Assembly (NCBI GenBank): GCA_026075535.2
Contig: AP026540.1
Span: 10,478,001 to 10,542,000, forward strand
Length of the DNA stretch: 64,000 bases
Direction of reading: 5' to 3'
Source of the DNA: Tricholoma matsutake
Lineage: Eukaryota; Basidiomycota; Agaricomycetes; Agaricales; Tricholomataceae
A model generated the notes under the pieces. It made no database searches. It worked only from the letters and a program-made list of their open reading frames with translations, and had not been told where the DNA came from. Made by a program: the position numbers and the translations under genes. This document shows, piece after piece, positions 55,640 through 64,000 of this stretch. Numbering within the stretch: the stretch's first letter is position 1; each line of letters begins with the position of its first letter.

Positions 55640-55770
55640 CATCCAGGAATTCTACCTACCCTCAGACCCCTCCCAAGGGTAAGGGTTGGCTGAGGGTATA
55701 AAATTCTGTACCCTCACCCCTACCCTCAACTACCCTTGACAAATACCCCCAGGGTTTTGCATACCCCTGC
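55640..55770. repeat. GGGTA/TACCC-rich palindromic repeat, second block
   Basis: CCCTCACCCCTACCCTCAACTACCC...TACCCCCAGGGTTTTGCATACCCCTGC, related to 54910-55070. No clear target duplication. Confidence 0.5.
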
Positions 55771-56760
55771 CATTCACTACCTGTTTTGAGGGGGGAGGAG
55801 GGAAATAGTGTGGTTGGGGGTGTGGCATAGCCTATCTCATGTTGGTGCCACTCATTACCATTCAGAACCTAAAAAATAATTAGGTGGTTCATATACACAA
55901 AATGAATGAAAAAAAAACTTGCCCAAACAACCCAGTCATCATTTGGGCCCACATAGCATCCAAATGGGTTGTTTGGGGTGAGTGGTGGCTCTTGCTGGTG
56001 CAGGAGCAGGTGTGAGAGTTGATGGAGTGGTGATGGTGGTAGAGGTAGAGGTACTTAGAGGTAGAGGTGGGAGGGAAGGAGTGGGGTGTCCAGTTGTTGA
56101 TGCATCACAAATTTCAACATTTGTCATGTGATGTGTTGAGGGTGGGCCAAAATCACTTGAAGTTATAATACTAACCAGTCTAATACTAACCAGTCTTTCC
56201 TGGGATCAGTTGATTTCTGCAGAATCATATCCACAAGGGGTTGATGTTGAAATGACAGGTCCATCAGACTTGGTGGATTGTGACAATTTTTTCTGGTCCC
56301 TAGAAAATACTAAAGGGGTAAATACTGGTCGATGACTTGTTGCTATTTGCTAAGTATGGTTTGCTGATGTTGTTATGGACAGACATTCATACCAAATACT
56401 TCATTAATTTTTGCAAGTTACATTTAATTACAGAAAAATACAAAAATGATACAAATGAACTGATGGTATTCTGAATGAACCTATTGTGATCAAAATAAAC
56501 TACTTTTTTGTTCATTTGCAACATTTGGTTCATTGATGTAAATTTTACCATTTAGGATTTTCCTGATGCATGCACTCGCGTCGCCACCTTCCTTTGGCTT
56601 TGCTTGATGACTCTTCATTGCCAAAATCTTCCATCTCAGCATCAGCTTCATCATCATTGCCCCGACACCAAAGTGGTGAAAGTTCCACCACACATGTGAA
56701 GGAGATTATCAATACTAGTCAATACTTCATTTCCTAATTTCATGAAAGTGACCAGCCTCC

Positions 56761-57938
56761 TACCCATGCCCTCTGGAAGAGTCCATGATCACTCACCATA
56801 GTTTTCATTCTCAGCTTTCCCACAGTTTGATTGTCCGAAACCTTCTTTTTTGTAACTCTTCCAGAGGGCCTGGCATCAAACATTTGTCAATGGACATTCC
56901 CACCATTATGAGTGACTGATCAATGTCCATTTCAGTTGTACCATGTTAAACTTTTTTTTGCTTATGTAAACTTAAAGTTGGATTAATGTGTAAAACTTAA
57001 AGTTGGATTAATGTGTACAACTTGTAAGTTTGGTCATGTTTGTACTTTCAATGGGAAATCTTCTGCAAGTCATTCCTCAACAATCATGCCACATTTTGGC
57101 ATGATTCTGTAGTCTATCTTATACTACTAATTGAACTCTAAAGTCTCACACAATTTATCTATTTTTTGGTTGATATCTGTGAAAGTTAGGTTGACACCTG
57201 CCAATTATGTGTGTGCAAGCAATATCTCAAGAACTAATGGTCAGAGAAATAAGCTGAGGGCAGTGCAGTGTCAAGGGTGATATAGGTGATGGCTCCCAAT
57301 GCAAAAAATGAGCCCTTGTGGCCAGTAGGTGGGTGTCAATGCCAAGTATGTAGCTTCCCAAATTGTCAATTGCACTTCAAAGCAGCATTCAGCCAGCACA
57401 AGGGCCATGGGCTCATTTTTTGCATTGGGAGCCATCACCTATATCACCCTTGACACTGCACTGCCCTCAGCTTATTTCTCTGACCATTAGTTCTTGAGAT
57501 ATTGCTTGCACACACATAATTGGCAGGTGTCAACCTAACTTTCACAGATATCAACCAAAAAATAGATAAATTGTGTGAGACTTTAGAGTTCAATTAGTAG
57601 TATAAGATAGACTACAGAATCATGCCAAAATGTGGCATGATTGTTGAGGAATGACTTGCAGAAGATTTCCCATTGAAAGTACAAACATGACCAAACTTAC
57701 AAGTTGTACACATTAATCCAACTTTAAGTTTACATAAGCAAAAAAAAGTTTAACATGGTACAACTGAAATGGACATTGATCAGTCACTCATAATGGTGGG
57801 AATGTCCATTGACAAATGTTTGATGCCAGGCCCTCTGGAAGAGTTACAAAAAAGAAGGTTTCGGACAATCAAACTGCGGGAAAGCTGAGAATGAAAACTA
57901 TGGTGAGCGATCATGGACTCTTCCAGAGGGCATGGGTA
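56761..57938. repeat. 1178-bp palindrome (inverted duplication)
   Basis: Arms 56761-57315 and 57409-57938 are nearly identical inverted copies around a 93-bp spacer. Outer ends are TACCCATGCCCTCTGGAAGAG and its reverse. The left arm has an extra 25-bp tandem duplication (AACTTAAAGTTGGATTAATGTGT, 56967-57018). Both arms contain the same exon (MFDARPSGRVTKKKVSDNQT) pointing outward. The right arm keeps CpG where the left has CpA or TpG (CTGCGGGAAAG against the inverse of CTTTCCCACAG). Confidence 0.9.
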
Positions 57939-58890
57939 GAAGTGCCTCTGCTGCTGGCTCGGAGTGTGGTAGTAGCGGGAAAACCGAGATCTGCCTAGGC
58001 AGACCCCGAAATAAAATAGATGCAAGGGAGCAAAGCACTACAGATATAAATACAAACAGTGCTATCCTCTGTAATGTCTAAGCAGATCAGCACAGTTATC
58101 CTATGATACAGTACAACTACGATAAAGTACAACAAATCACAGATAAGAAAGAGAAATAACAAGGGAGGGAAGGGAGGGCCAAGAAAATCAAACGTTAAAC
58201 GAACGATTCGATGCTGTCATATGACCCTGTCAGGTTCTCAGATAGAAATGGATAGAGGTATCCACTCACTATCAAGATTCAGCTGGATCAAATAGCGAAG
58301 CTATAACAAAAAGCCAGGTGAATCCTGAAAGTGACAATCTAGTTGAGATCAACCTGGAGGAATTGCAAAGGTTCTTACAATGCAAGTAAAACATTATTCG
58401 ATTAGGCGAAGCCTTAAGTAACGATACTGTGAGAATAAGAAGCTGGTCTGCAGTACGAGCGCGAAGCGCTTACCTGTGTTGCTCGCAAGTGGTGGGAGAC
58501 AAGAGGAAGCAACACAAAGGCCCCTAGTCGCACTTGAACTGTCTTATACCCCGGCATCTGCTAGGCCCTAGCACCAGGGCACGGACCATGCGAAAAGGGG
58601 GATTCGAGCAAGGCTCTGCGCGGATAGCGGAGCTAGACGCGTGATCATGAGGTGGCGCAGAGGCCTACGAAAAGGCTCCTTACCCTCAGAACCCGCCTTC
58701 ACGACGAACCTTTTATTACAACATGATTACATACACAAAAATTCCTCATTGAGCTTGTCTCTCGGTAAGTATGCTATGAACCCTGGATCGTTAAGTTAAA
58801 ACCGGGACTGCGGTCGATGTATCCGTGTAATTGAAAGAGATTCTCTTCAGCATCTGATCCCCCTGTCAACAATTTCCACTACCCGACCAG
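57939..58890. other. Unresolved CpG-containing intergenic segment
   Basis: Base composition changes here to CpG-rich sequence without long frames. On the minus strand a TATA-like GGTATAAGACAG lies near 58550, and the segment looks somewhat LTR-like, but I could not find a second copy, clear termini or a target duplication. No gene supported. Confidence 0.3.
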
Positions 58891-58893
58891 GAT

Positions 58894-59109
58894 TCAACAT
58901 GAAGAAATCAACTGTCCCACTGCGTCCTCGGTTGCACGCTGAATTACAGTGCGTTCCATGAAGCCGACATAACCAACGTCGTAGATGGTGAGTCCTGTGT
59001 CACTGAGGACACGTGTGCCATTGTTATAGAGAAAGTCAAGGATAAAGAGGTCAGGAGTGGCAGGGTTGGGGTAGAGACGCCCCATAAGAGATGGCGTGCA
59101 TTGAAACAC
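58894..59109 (-). CDS. Possible terminal exon of an unknown host gene
   Basis: An open minus-strand frame of 71 codons containing PDLFILDFLYNNGTRVLSDT and GLTIYDVGYVGFMERTVIQR, with globular-looking composition and retained CpG. It ends in TGA 26 bases before the unresolved segment. No upstream exon with a convincing junction was found between here and the phosphatase gene, so it may be a truncated relic or chance. Family not recognised. Confidence 0.3.
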   Translation of the reverse strand: MFQCTPSLMGRLYPNPATPDLFILDFLYNNGTRVLSDTGLTIYDVGYVGFMERTVIQRATEDAVGQLISSC

Positions 59110-59480
59110 GGTTATCAGGTTTCTGGGAGGTGTATAACACTATAATGTGGGGATCAGAGCAGGAAAGTTGGCACGGTGAGAAACAACACGAAAATCGTAA
59201 GTTTGAATCCCTGCCGCTTGCAGCCATTTTGCATTGTTTTTACCACGCTCTGCAATATAGCAATGGTCTCTGTGATAGTCGAAGTTGAAGAACGAGATTG
59301 GGAGTAAGACGACATGGTTGTGTGTGGACAAGGAGCTATGTACATATCCTGACATGCAAACCCCGTGGGACGAAAAAGACGAACTAAATGAGAAGTGGGT
59401 GGAGTCAACTCGTACATTCAGGTATCCTTTGACGAGCAACGGGAAGCTTCTATATTCTCCAAGTCACCTCCAGCACACGA

Positions 59481-60790
59481 TCAATTTGCTGCAACATCTT
59501 CAACGCTGTCGTAGAACTCTTTAATAATCCTCCTCTGTGCTTCAACACCAGTCTCTGCCTATGGAAATCCGTCTCGTCAGTTCCGTCATTCTTGTCTCCA
59601 GGGAAAAACGAACCGGATTTGGACCAATGGCTCGTACGACAACGTACTTCCTTCCGGTCAAGATGTCCTCCGTCACATCACCAAATGCATTCGAGGACGA
59701 GGTGGCAGCAAAAACATCGTGAGAGCCGGTAACTAAACCGCCTGCCTCTTCTGCAATCACAATTCCGGCACATACATCCCATGGCCAGCATCCAATTTCC
59801 CTTTGAAGTTATGAGCACAATGAAAATTGTTATATGTGGGGAATAAAACACCAGTAAAGGTCCAATCCTCCTTGGGCAACCATGGCAAAGTTAAGCGCGG
59901 CACTCCCAACTGATCGAAGAGAATGGGCCATTTTGCCTCCATTCACACCTTGAGCGGGGTTGCTAACAAGACGACCAAATGAGCGTGATTTGGCAGAAAT
60001 GGTTGTGTCACAACGGTCCGAACCCCATTCGACAGCTGTGCATGGTCCCAATGAATCAAGGGGGATACTCGGAAAATAGTTCCAGGAACAAACCGAGCAC
60101 TGCTTGGGAAAGAGATGGAAGAGGTTTGGGAGATGAAGTAAGAGGTAGTTTGAGCGGAGAGTTGGAACCTCGGGTGAGATAGGACCCGTGGCCTTTGATA
60201 CCGGTGTACTAAGTCGCATTAAACTCAGTACCAGATACCACGTCGAGTAAATTGTTATTCACAAGATGGTCAAGGAAGGGGTTGTAGATTACGCCAAGGA
60301 TTGGTCGCCGTTTATAAATCAGTCCGAGAGAGATGCAGACGAAAGGGAAACCATGAATAAAGTTGGTAGTGCCATCTAATCGAGTTCAGCATCATTCATG
60401 CTGAATCGCAATCCACCTGCCAACATACCTATGGGGTCAACGCAGAAAGTGGGCTCGTCCGTCAGAGGTGGCCGAGAGCCTGCTGAGTACGATTCCTCTC
60501 CGATACTGGATCCTGTCAGCTACAACATTCAACAACCTCACGACATGGGCAACTCACAAGCTAAACTCTGGATACTTGTCCCTGATCTCCTTCTTCACCA
60601 ATTCCTCCACCCTGACATCGTACTCCGTGACGAGATCTACAGAATTTGTCTTTTCAGAGACGTCATTGGAAGACGCCGACTGAATTGCTGCGGACCCTTC
60701 CAAGATGACTTTACCAGCAGTTCTGGCGAGAGTTATCGTGAACCGCAAAATGGCCTGAAGGTCTGCAGAGCTAAGTTCGTGGGCTGGCAT
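59481..60790 (-). CDS. Inositol-monophosphatase-like protein, 7 exons, 323 aa
   Basis: Mg2+-dependent phosphatase of the IMPase superfamily, expected to hydrolyse myo-inositol monophosphate; fungal paralogues include the QutG type. Exons: 60790-60558, 60505-60429, 60375-60263, 60208-60094, 60035-59852, 59800-59625, 59554-59481. All junctions are GT-AG and keep one frame to TGA at 59481-59483. Metal-binding motifs are complete: Glu in IGEESYSAG (residues 79-87), [13 protein letters not shown] with Asp101 and Asp104, and [10 protein letters not shown] with Asp249. The length fits the family. The ATG at 60790 gives the usual helical start ([21 protein letters not shown]). No signal peptide, so probably cytosolic. 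It shares a 305-bp upstream region with PUP2. No stops, indels or CpG loss: a working host gene. Confidence 0.88.
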
Positions 60791-61095
60791 GGTACGAATG
60801 ATCGCCCGGACTAATATCGATTTACATCAATAATGATTTGCCATGGCACGTTCGTGATCCCCACGATCAATTTCCACACACAATAATGTTGCATACATTT
60901 TTCCTGCATAAATAAACCCAAGACAACCAGGAGAGAGACAGTTTCACGGTATAATCAAGATATAATCGCAAAGTTTCGAATAGAGATTAGATTAGATCTT
61001 GATCATTGTTCCCACGGCTTGAACGCGCGTCGAGATGGAACACGCAATTGTACATTGTATTCCTTTTCATATCACTCCTATAACCGCCATTCGAT
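60791..61095. promoter_or_regulatory. Divergent promoter region between phosphatase and PUP2
   Basis: The 305 bases between two outward-facing start codons must hold both promoters. No clear TATA box is placed for either gene. CCATGGCAC and several AT-rich tracts are present. A PACE-like proteasome element was not recognised. Confidence 0.6.
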
Positions 61096-62146
61096 ATGTT
61101 CTTGACGCGTTCAGAATATGGTTGGTGGATAAATCGACAGTGCAAGCAGTTCACAGTGCTTATTTAAACTTCTAGACAGAGGTGTCAACACCTTCTCACC
61201 GGAAGGACGTCTGTTCCAAGGTGAGTAGCCTGAGTAATCCAATTGGGCATGCTATTGACCTACATGTTAGTTGAATATGCTATTGAGGCGATCAAGGTAC
61301 ATTCAAAGGTTCGCACTGGATTCGGTCTTGTTTCAACATAGGGTCCGAACAGCTAGGCTCAACAACCGTTGGAATCAAAACACCAGAAGGCGTCGTTCTT
61401 GCCGTGGAGAAGCGCGTGCAATCTCCTCTCCTAGAATCTAACTCTATTGAAAAAATAATGGAAATCGACACCCATCTGGGCTGCGCCATGTCCGGCTTGA
61501 CTGCTGATGCACGCACCATGATTGACCATGCACGCGTCACGGCGCAGAATCACGCTTTCACATACAATGAGAGGATCAAGGTGGAGAGTGTGACGCAGGC
61601 CGTGTGTGATCTCGCTCTCCGGTTCGGAGAGAGTGTGCATGATGAGGAGGCGGTGATGAGTAGACCGTTTGGTGTGGCATTGCTGATTGCTGGTATCGAT
61701 GAACTTGGTCCTCAATTGTGAGTAGACGAGTCAAACTTCCTCTGGTAGCGTTATCATGCATCATTGATAGATACCACACCGATCCCTCGGGAACATTCGT
61801 GCGGTATGAAGCGAAAGCAATTGGGTCAGGTTCAGAAGCTGCACAGACCGAACTGCAAGACAAGTGGCACAAAGTACGTAGAATCGATCTTTATGACCTC
61901 TTTCGCGTTAATCCACACTGGCTTCCGACAGCAAATGTCACTCAGAGAAGCCCAAATATTGACTTTGCGTGTACTCAAGCAGGTAATGGAGGAGAAGTTG
62001 GATCATCACAACGTTCAGTTGGCTCAGGTGGGTTGTCTATTTTGTCAGATCCTCCTTTTGCTTATGAAGGCCCGCAGGTTACTACGACAAAAGGATTTGA
62101 AATTCTAGATGAGACGCAACTGAAAGACGTTATTGATGTCATGTAA
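61096..62146 (+). CDS. PUP2: 20S proteasome subunit alpha-5 (Pup2), 7 exons, 242 aa
   Basis: Alpha-ring subunit of the 20S core particle. Exons: 61096-61120, 61176-61220, 61271-61296, 61353-61717, 61771-61873, 61932-62027, 62078-62146. The alpha-type signature is at residues 8-31 ([20 protein letters not shown] then IEAI). [20 protein letters not shown] and SPLLE match alpha-5 proteins, as does the pocket region [19 protein letters not shown]. The C-terminal half ([40 protein letters not shown]) is complete. Residue 33 follows intron 3, whose acceptor CAG at 61350-61352 (not the nearer TAG at 61340) restores LGSTT. The alpha subunit has no protease site; its N-terminus helps gate the channel. 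Intact, CpG retained, clearly host DNA. Confidence 0.95.
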
Positions 62147-62370
62147 GATTGTACCTATTCTATGCACCACAAGAATATTAGAATATGAGGCCTCCAAATT
62201 TTCTCAGGCTCCTTAGTTGTCTTGCCAAAATGCTCTATTTGATGAGGCGAATAAATCCCCAAGACAGAATTTTGATACGGTCAAAACTGAGGGAGATAAA
62301 TTTTCTGAGGGATATAGGCTGCCAAGCCTTCCTAAATAGGAAATATTGTGTAAAAAATGTAACCTATGTA
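62147..62370. other. PUP2 3' flank
   Basis: Short AT-rich stretch after the PUP2 stop, before the transposase relic. A polyadenylation-like AATAAA lies near 62249-62254 (GCGAATAAATCC). Confidence 0.4.
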
Positions 62371-64000
62371 TCAAATGTGCATGCAAGAGTCTGGAACACA
62401 ACGATGGGATTTGTATTTTGTAAAACTGAAGGTTTTTACCTTTGCTTGTGCCTCTTGAGTATCAAGGCCCTCATGGTATGTGTCCATCCATCTGTGCATG
62501 CGATGTTCCCATCGCTGTATTGTTGCAAGCTCAACTGAAGGGAGAGCAATGGGCATAGGGTGTAGCACAGGTGCAGGTATTCTGTACCTGTGGCAACACC
62601 ACACCTGTACTCATGGTGTTGCAGGTTGTCACAGGTTTGAGTTGTGATATATTTCATATCAGGTTTTGTGGTTCCAAAATTCTTCTGAGCTCTTTGCTTT
62701 GAGTTAAAAGAATTTTTATCAAGTTTTGTGAGAATCAATTGTTGTTACACTCTGTTAAGACATGTATCTGCCTAGTACTGTGGGATCTTAAGACATACAA
62801 TGATCTAATTCAGTGAAGTTGATGTTATTTTGCATGGTGACCTTGAGTGTTCCTTCCAAAAATTGCTCCTCTCAGGCCAAAGCTACTCTGCCCAGATAGA
62901 ATGCAGCAAATTACTAGTTTCTTTGTGTTCTTTGTGATGGATAAAAAAGGTTGACAGATGATTTGTGAAAGATTTGAATATTATATCATAATTTATGTGT
63001 GGATTCAAGTATTGAAGCAGTATAGAAAAGTTGGATAACTTTCTAGTATAGCTACCTCTTATCTTTGTTTTAGCTACACATAGTTTATGCCATGTTACTC
63101 AAGTGCTACTGCAGTTTTGAAACACCATACAAAACCTGTGCTTATAACCTGTACCTGCAGGTATGGTGTTTGTACAGGTATGGTGTCACAGGTGACAGGT
63201 GTGGTGTTGCCAGTGAAACCCATGGTGTCACCTGTGCTACACCCTAAATGGGCATGTTTGCTTTCAGAGTGTCAAAGCTCATGTCACAATGCTCATGGAA
63301 GTACTGCTTTACACCCCAGAAGAACTCAATAAAATTGAGTTCACAATGAAATTTTGGAAGCACAATGCAAAGGTGTCCTGCATCTTCAATTACTTCTTGC
63401 ACAAGGGACTTTTGTTCTTGGAAGTCAGGTTGATGTTCCATGATTCACTGACAGCAGCACGCAGTGGCAGCAGGGTCACATTTGTTCTTGCATTTTCCTC
63501 AAAGCCCTTGAGTTGACACCGCTCATTCCATAAAGACATGATAAAGACCTTTGGGCTGATCAGGATAAGTTGGATGATTGGATGCAAAGATCATTGGCTG
63601 CATAACTTTCTGGCCATCCATTTCATACCACCCATCTCGAAGGTGGGCTTGGCTGCCTCCAGGGTTCACATTCATGTGACTGGCAACAAGGGCATTTTCA
63701 GCATATGCAGAGTGACTTTGCAAGTTGTCAACCATGATTAGTGCTTGATATCCAGGTCCATGAGCTTTCTCAAATGAAGGGATAATTTTTTCCCACAACT
63801 CAAATAGTAATGAGCTAATTGTGAATTTACCATAATGGAAAGGAGCATACATGTTTGACAAACAGCTCACCAGTCCAATATCCATCATAATTTTTTCCAT
63901 ATTCCAGACTTTGACTTGCATCCCTCAGCCAACCAACTGTCGAGCAGATGACATCACTCTGAGTCGCACATGAGGGCAATCTGTGGATCTGACCTTCTCA
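62371..64000 (-). pseudogene. DDE_3 transposase relic, runs off the window
   Basis: A minus-strand transposase of the large basidiomycete DDE_3 (Tc1/mariner-like) family. It shows ALIMVDNLQSHSAYAENALV (catalytic Asp), HMNVNPGGSQAHLRD, MIFASNHP, a Cys-rich linker (CKNKCDPAATACC), then LPKFHCELNFIEFFWG with the catalytic Glu (near 63330) and the C-terminal VELATIQRWEHRMHRWMD, KYKSHR. A 691-bp hAT MITE splits it at codons MPI; removing the MITE and one AATGGGCA restores KANMPIALPSVE. Stops are TGA at Arg-like positions (after STQGL, after CCCQ). The N-terminus lies beyond the window. Confidence 0.8.
62556..63246. mobile_element. hAT MITE with perfect 8-bp duplication
   Basis: 691 bp. The terminal inverted repeat TAGGGTGTAGCACAGGTG is matched by CACCTGTGCTACACCCTA. 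AATGGGCA flanks both ends (62548-62555 and 63247-63254). Subterminal CACAGGT/ACCTGT(A/G) repeats occur on both sides. No coding capacity. It belongs to the TAGGG-ended group but differs in internal sequence from copies 1-3. Confidence 0.92.

Larger units (their letters stand above)
54194..56568. mobile_element. Element with long terminal inverted repeats
   Basis: Left end CATCAGGAAAACCCTACATGG and inverted right end (CATCAGGAAAATCCTAAATGG) continue as about 100-bp diverged inverted repeats rich in AATGAACC. The flanks CTTCCACTCA (left) and CATGCACTCG (right) agree at 7 of 10 positions, consistent with a decayed 8-10-bp duplication. Inside are two of the hairpin/intron-like modules (54540-54640 and 55865-55985) and two GGGTA-rich palindromic repeats. 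No transposase. It could be MULE-like or hAT-like. Confidence 0.5.
53998..56700 (-). pseudogene. Unknown gene relic split by a long-TIR element
   Basis: Right piece 56700-56570 on the minus strand encodes an acidic then basic segment (DEADAEMEDFGNEESSSKAK, GRWRRE in one frame). The left piece starting at about 54190 continues EWKMQTKKETVKEKCIVVC, KDYQPAHGRDIENHVGN, AEWELDDHSVLLDVVAYLS. Omitting the insert and one copy of the target joins RRE to EWKM in frame. A likely first exon (MFDARPSGRVTKKKVSDNQT) lies in the palindrome arms upstream. I do not recognise the family. The basic/Cys-containing stretch might be a DNA-binding N-terminus; function unknown. Confidence 0.4.

Noticed and set aside
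54910..55770. Single hAT element with CAGGGGTA ends
   Set aside because: The two GGGTA-rich blocks resemble each other and each is palindromic by itself; no 8-bp duplication flanks the pair.
57939..58890. Solo LTR of a further retroelement
   Set aside because: There is a TATA-like site and a promoter-like layout, but no second copy, no clear TG...CA ends and no target duplication could be found.
59160..59220. tRNA gene suggested by a B-box-like GTTTGAATCCC
   Set aside because: No matching acceptor, D arm or A box could be placed upstream at the right distance.
61297..61352. Frameshift in PUP2 after AIK when the first acceptor (TAG at 61338-61340) is used
   Set aside because: Using the CAG acceptor at 61350-61352 gives LGSTTVGIK, the conserved alpha-5 sequence, with no shift.

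Overview
The window looks like nuclear DNA of a filamentous basidiomycete fungus, probably an agaricomycete. Intact genes have many short introns (about 45-60 nt) with GT-AG ends, and the repeats are families typical of that group: Ty3/Gypsy chromoviruses, Plavaka-type and hAT transposases, basidiomycete DDE_3 transposases and Ulp1-DDE_1 proteins. The species cannot be named from the sequence.

Only about 59.4-62.2 kb is recognisable as intact host sequence. It holds two divergent genes, an inositol-monophosphatase-like gene (minus strand, 7 exons, 323 aa) and the 20S proteasome alpha-5 gene PUP2 (plus strand, 7 exons, 242 aa), separated by a 305-bp shared promoter. Nearly everything else is nested, decayed mobile DNA.

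Layout. 1-844: a long foldback element. 1299-1816: a complete 518-bp miniature LTR retrotransposon (TRIM) with a tRNA-like Pol III unit in each LTR and a 5-bp target duplication. 2603-3837: a hAT-like non-autonomous element. 4.6-5.7 kb: a decayed unknown gene with an acidic repeat tail. 5849-12700: a 125-bp tandem repeat split by Gypsy element A (6191-12428). 13458-16148 (minus): an SPT5/KOW-like pseudogene, joined through an 869-bp palindrome to a plus-strand Plavaka transposase pseudogene that runs to 35083. The Plavaka gene is opened by an old Gypsy element (18623-31099), which contains a hAT-like element (18666-25871), which contains a young Gypsy element B (18995-25041). It is opened a second time by a short-LTR element (31201-33575). 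36.3-38.4 kb: a minus-strand hAT transposase pseudogene. 38913-41238: a hAT-like element carrying a solo LTR and a hairpin array. 41.3-47.8 kb: a hAT transposase pseudogene split by an Ulp1-DDE_1 element. 47783-53797: Gypsy element C, the inverted, older sister of B. 54.0-57.9 kb: an unknown minus-strand gene relic split by a long-TIR element and ending in a 1.18-kb palindrome. 62371-64000: a DDE_3 transposase relic containing a 691-bp hAT MITE with a perfect 8-bp duplication.

Two themes join the parts. First, reading frames in these elements are mostly closed by TGA at places where the protein family has Arg, as expected from CpG decay of CGA codons; target duplications show the same C-to-T or G-to-A changes. 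Second, insertion points can be proven internally, because removing each element plus one target copy restores the reading frame of the interrupted transposase. The most unusual objects are the tRNA-bearing TRIM, the hairpin and intron-like modules inside the hAT-like elements, the Ulp1-DDE_1 coding unit, and the palindromes that duplicate 5' exons.
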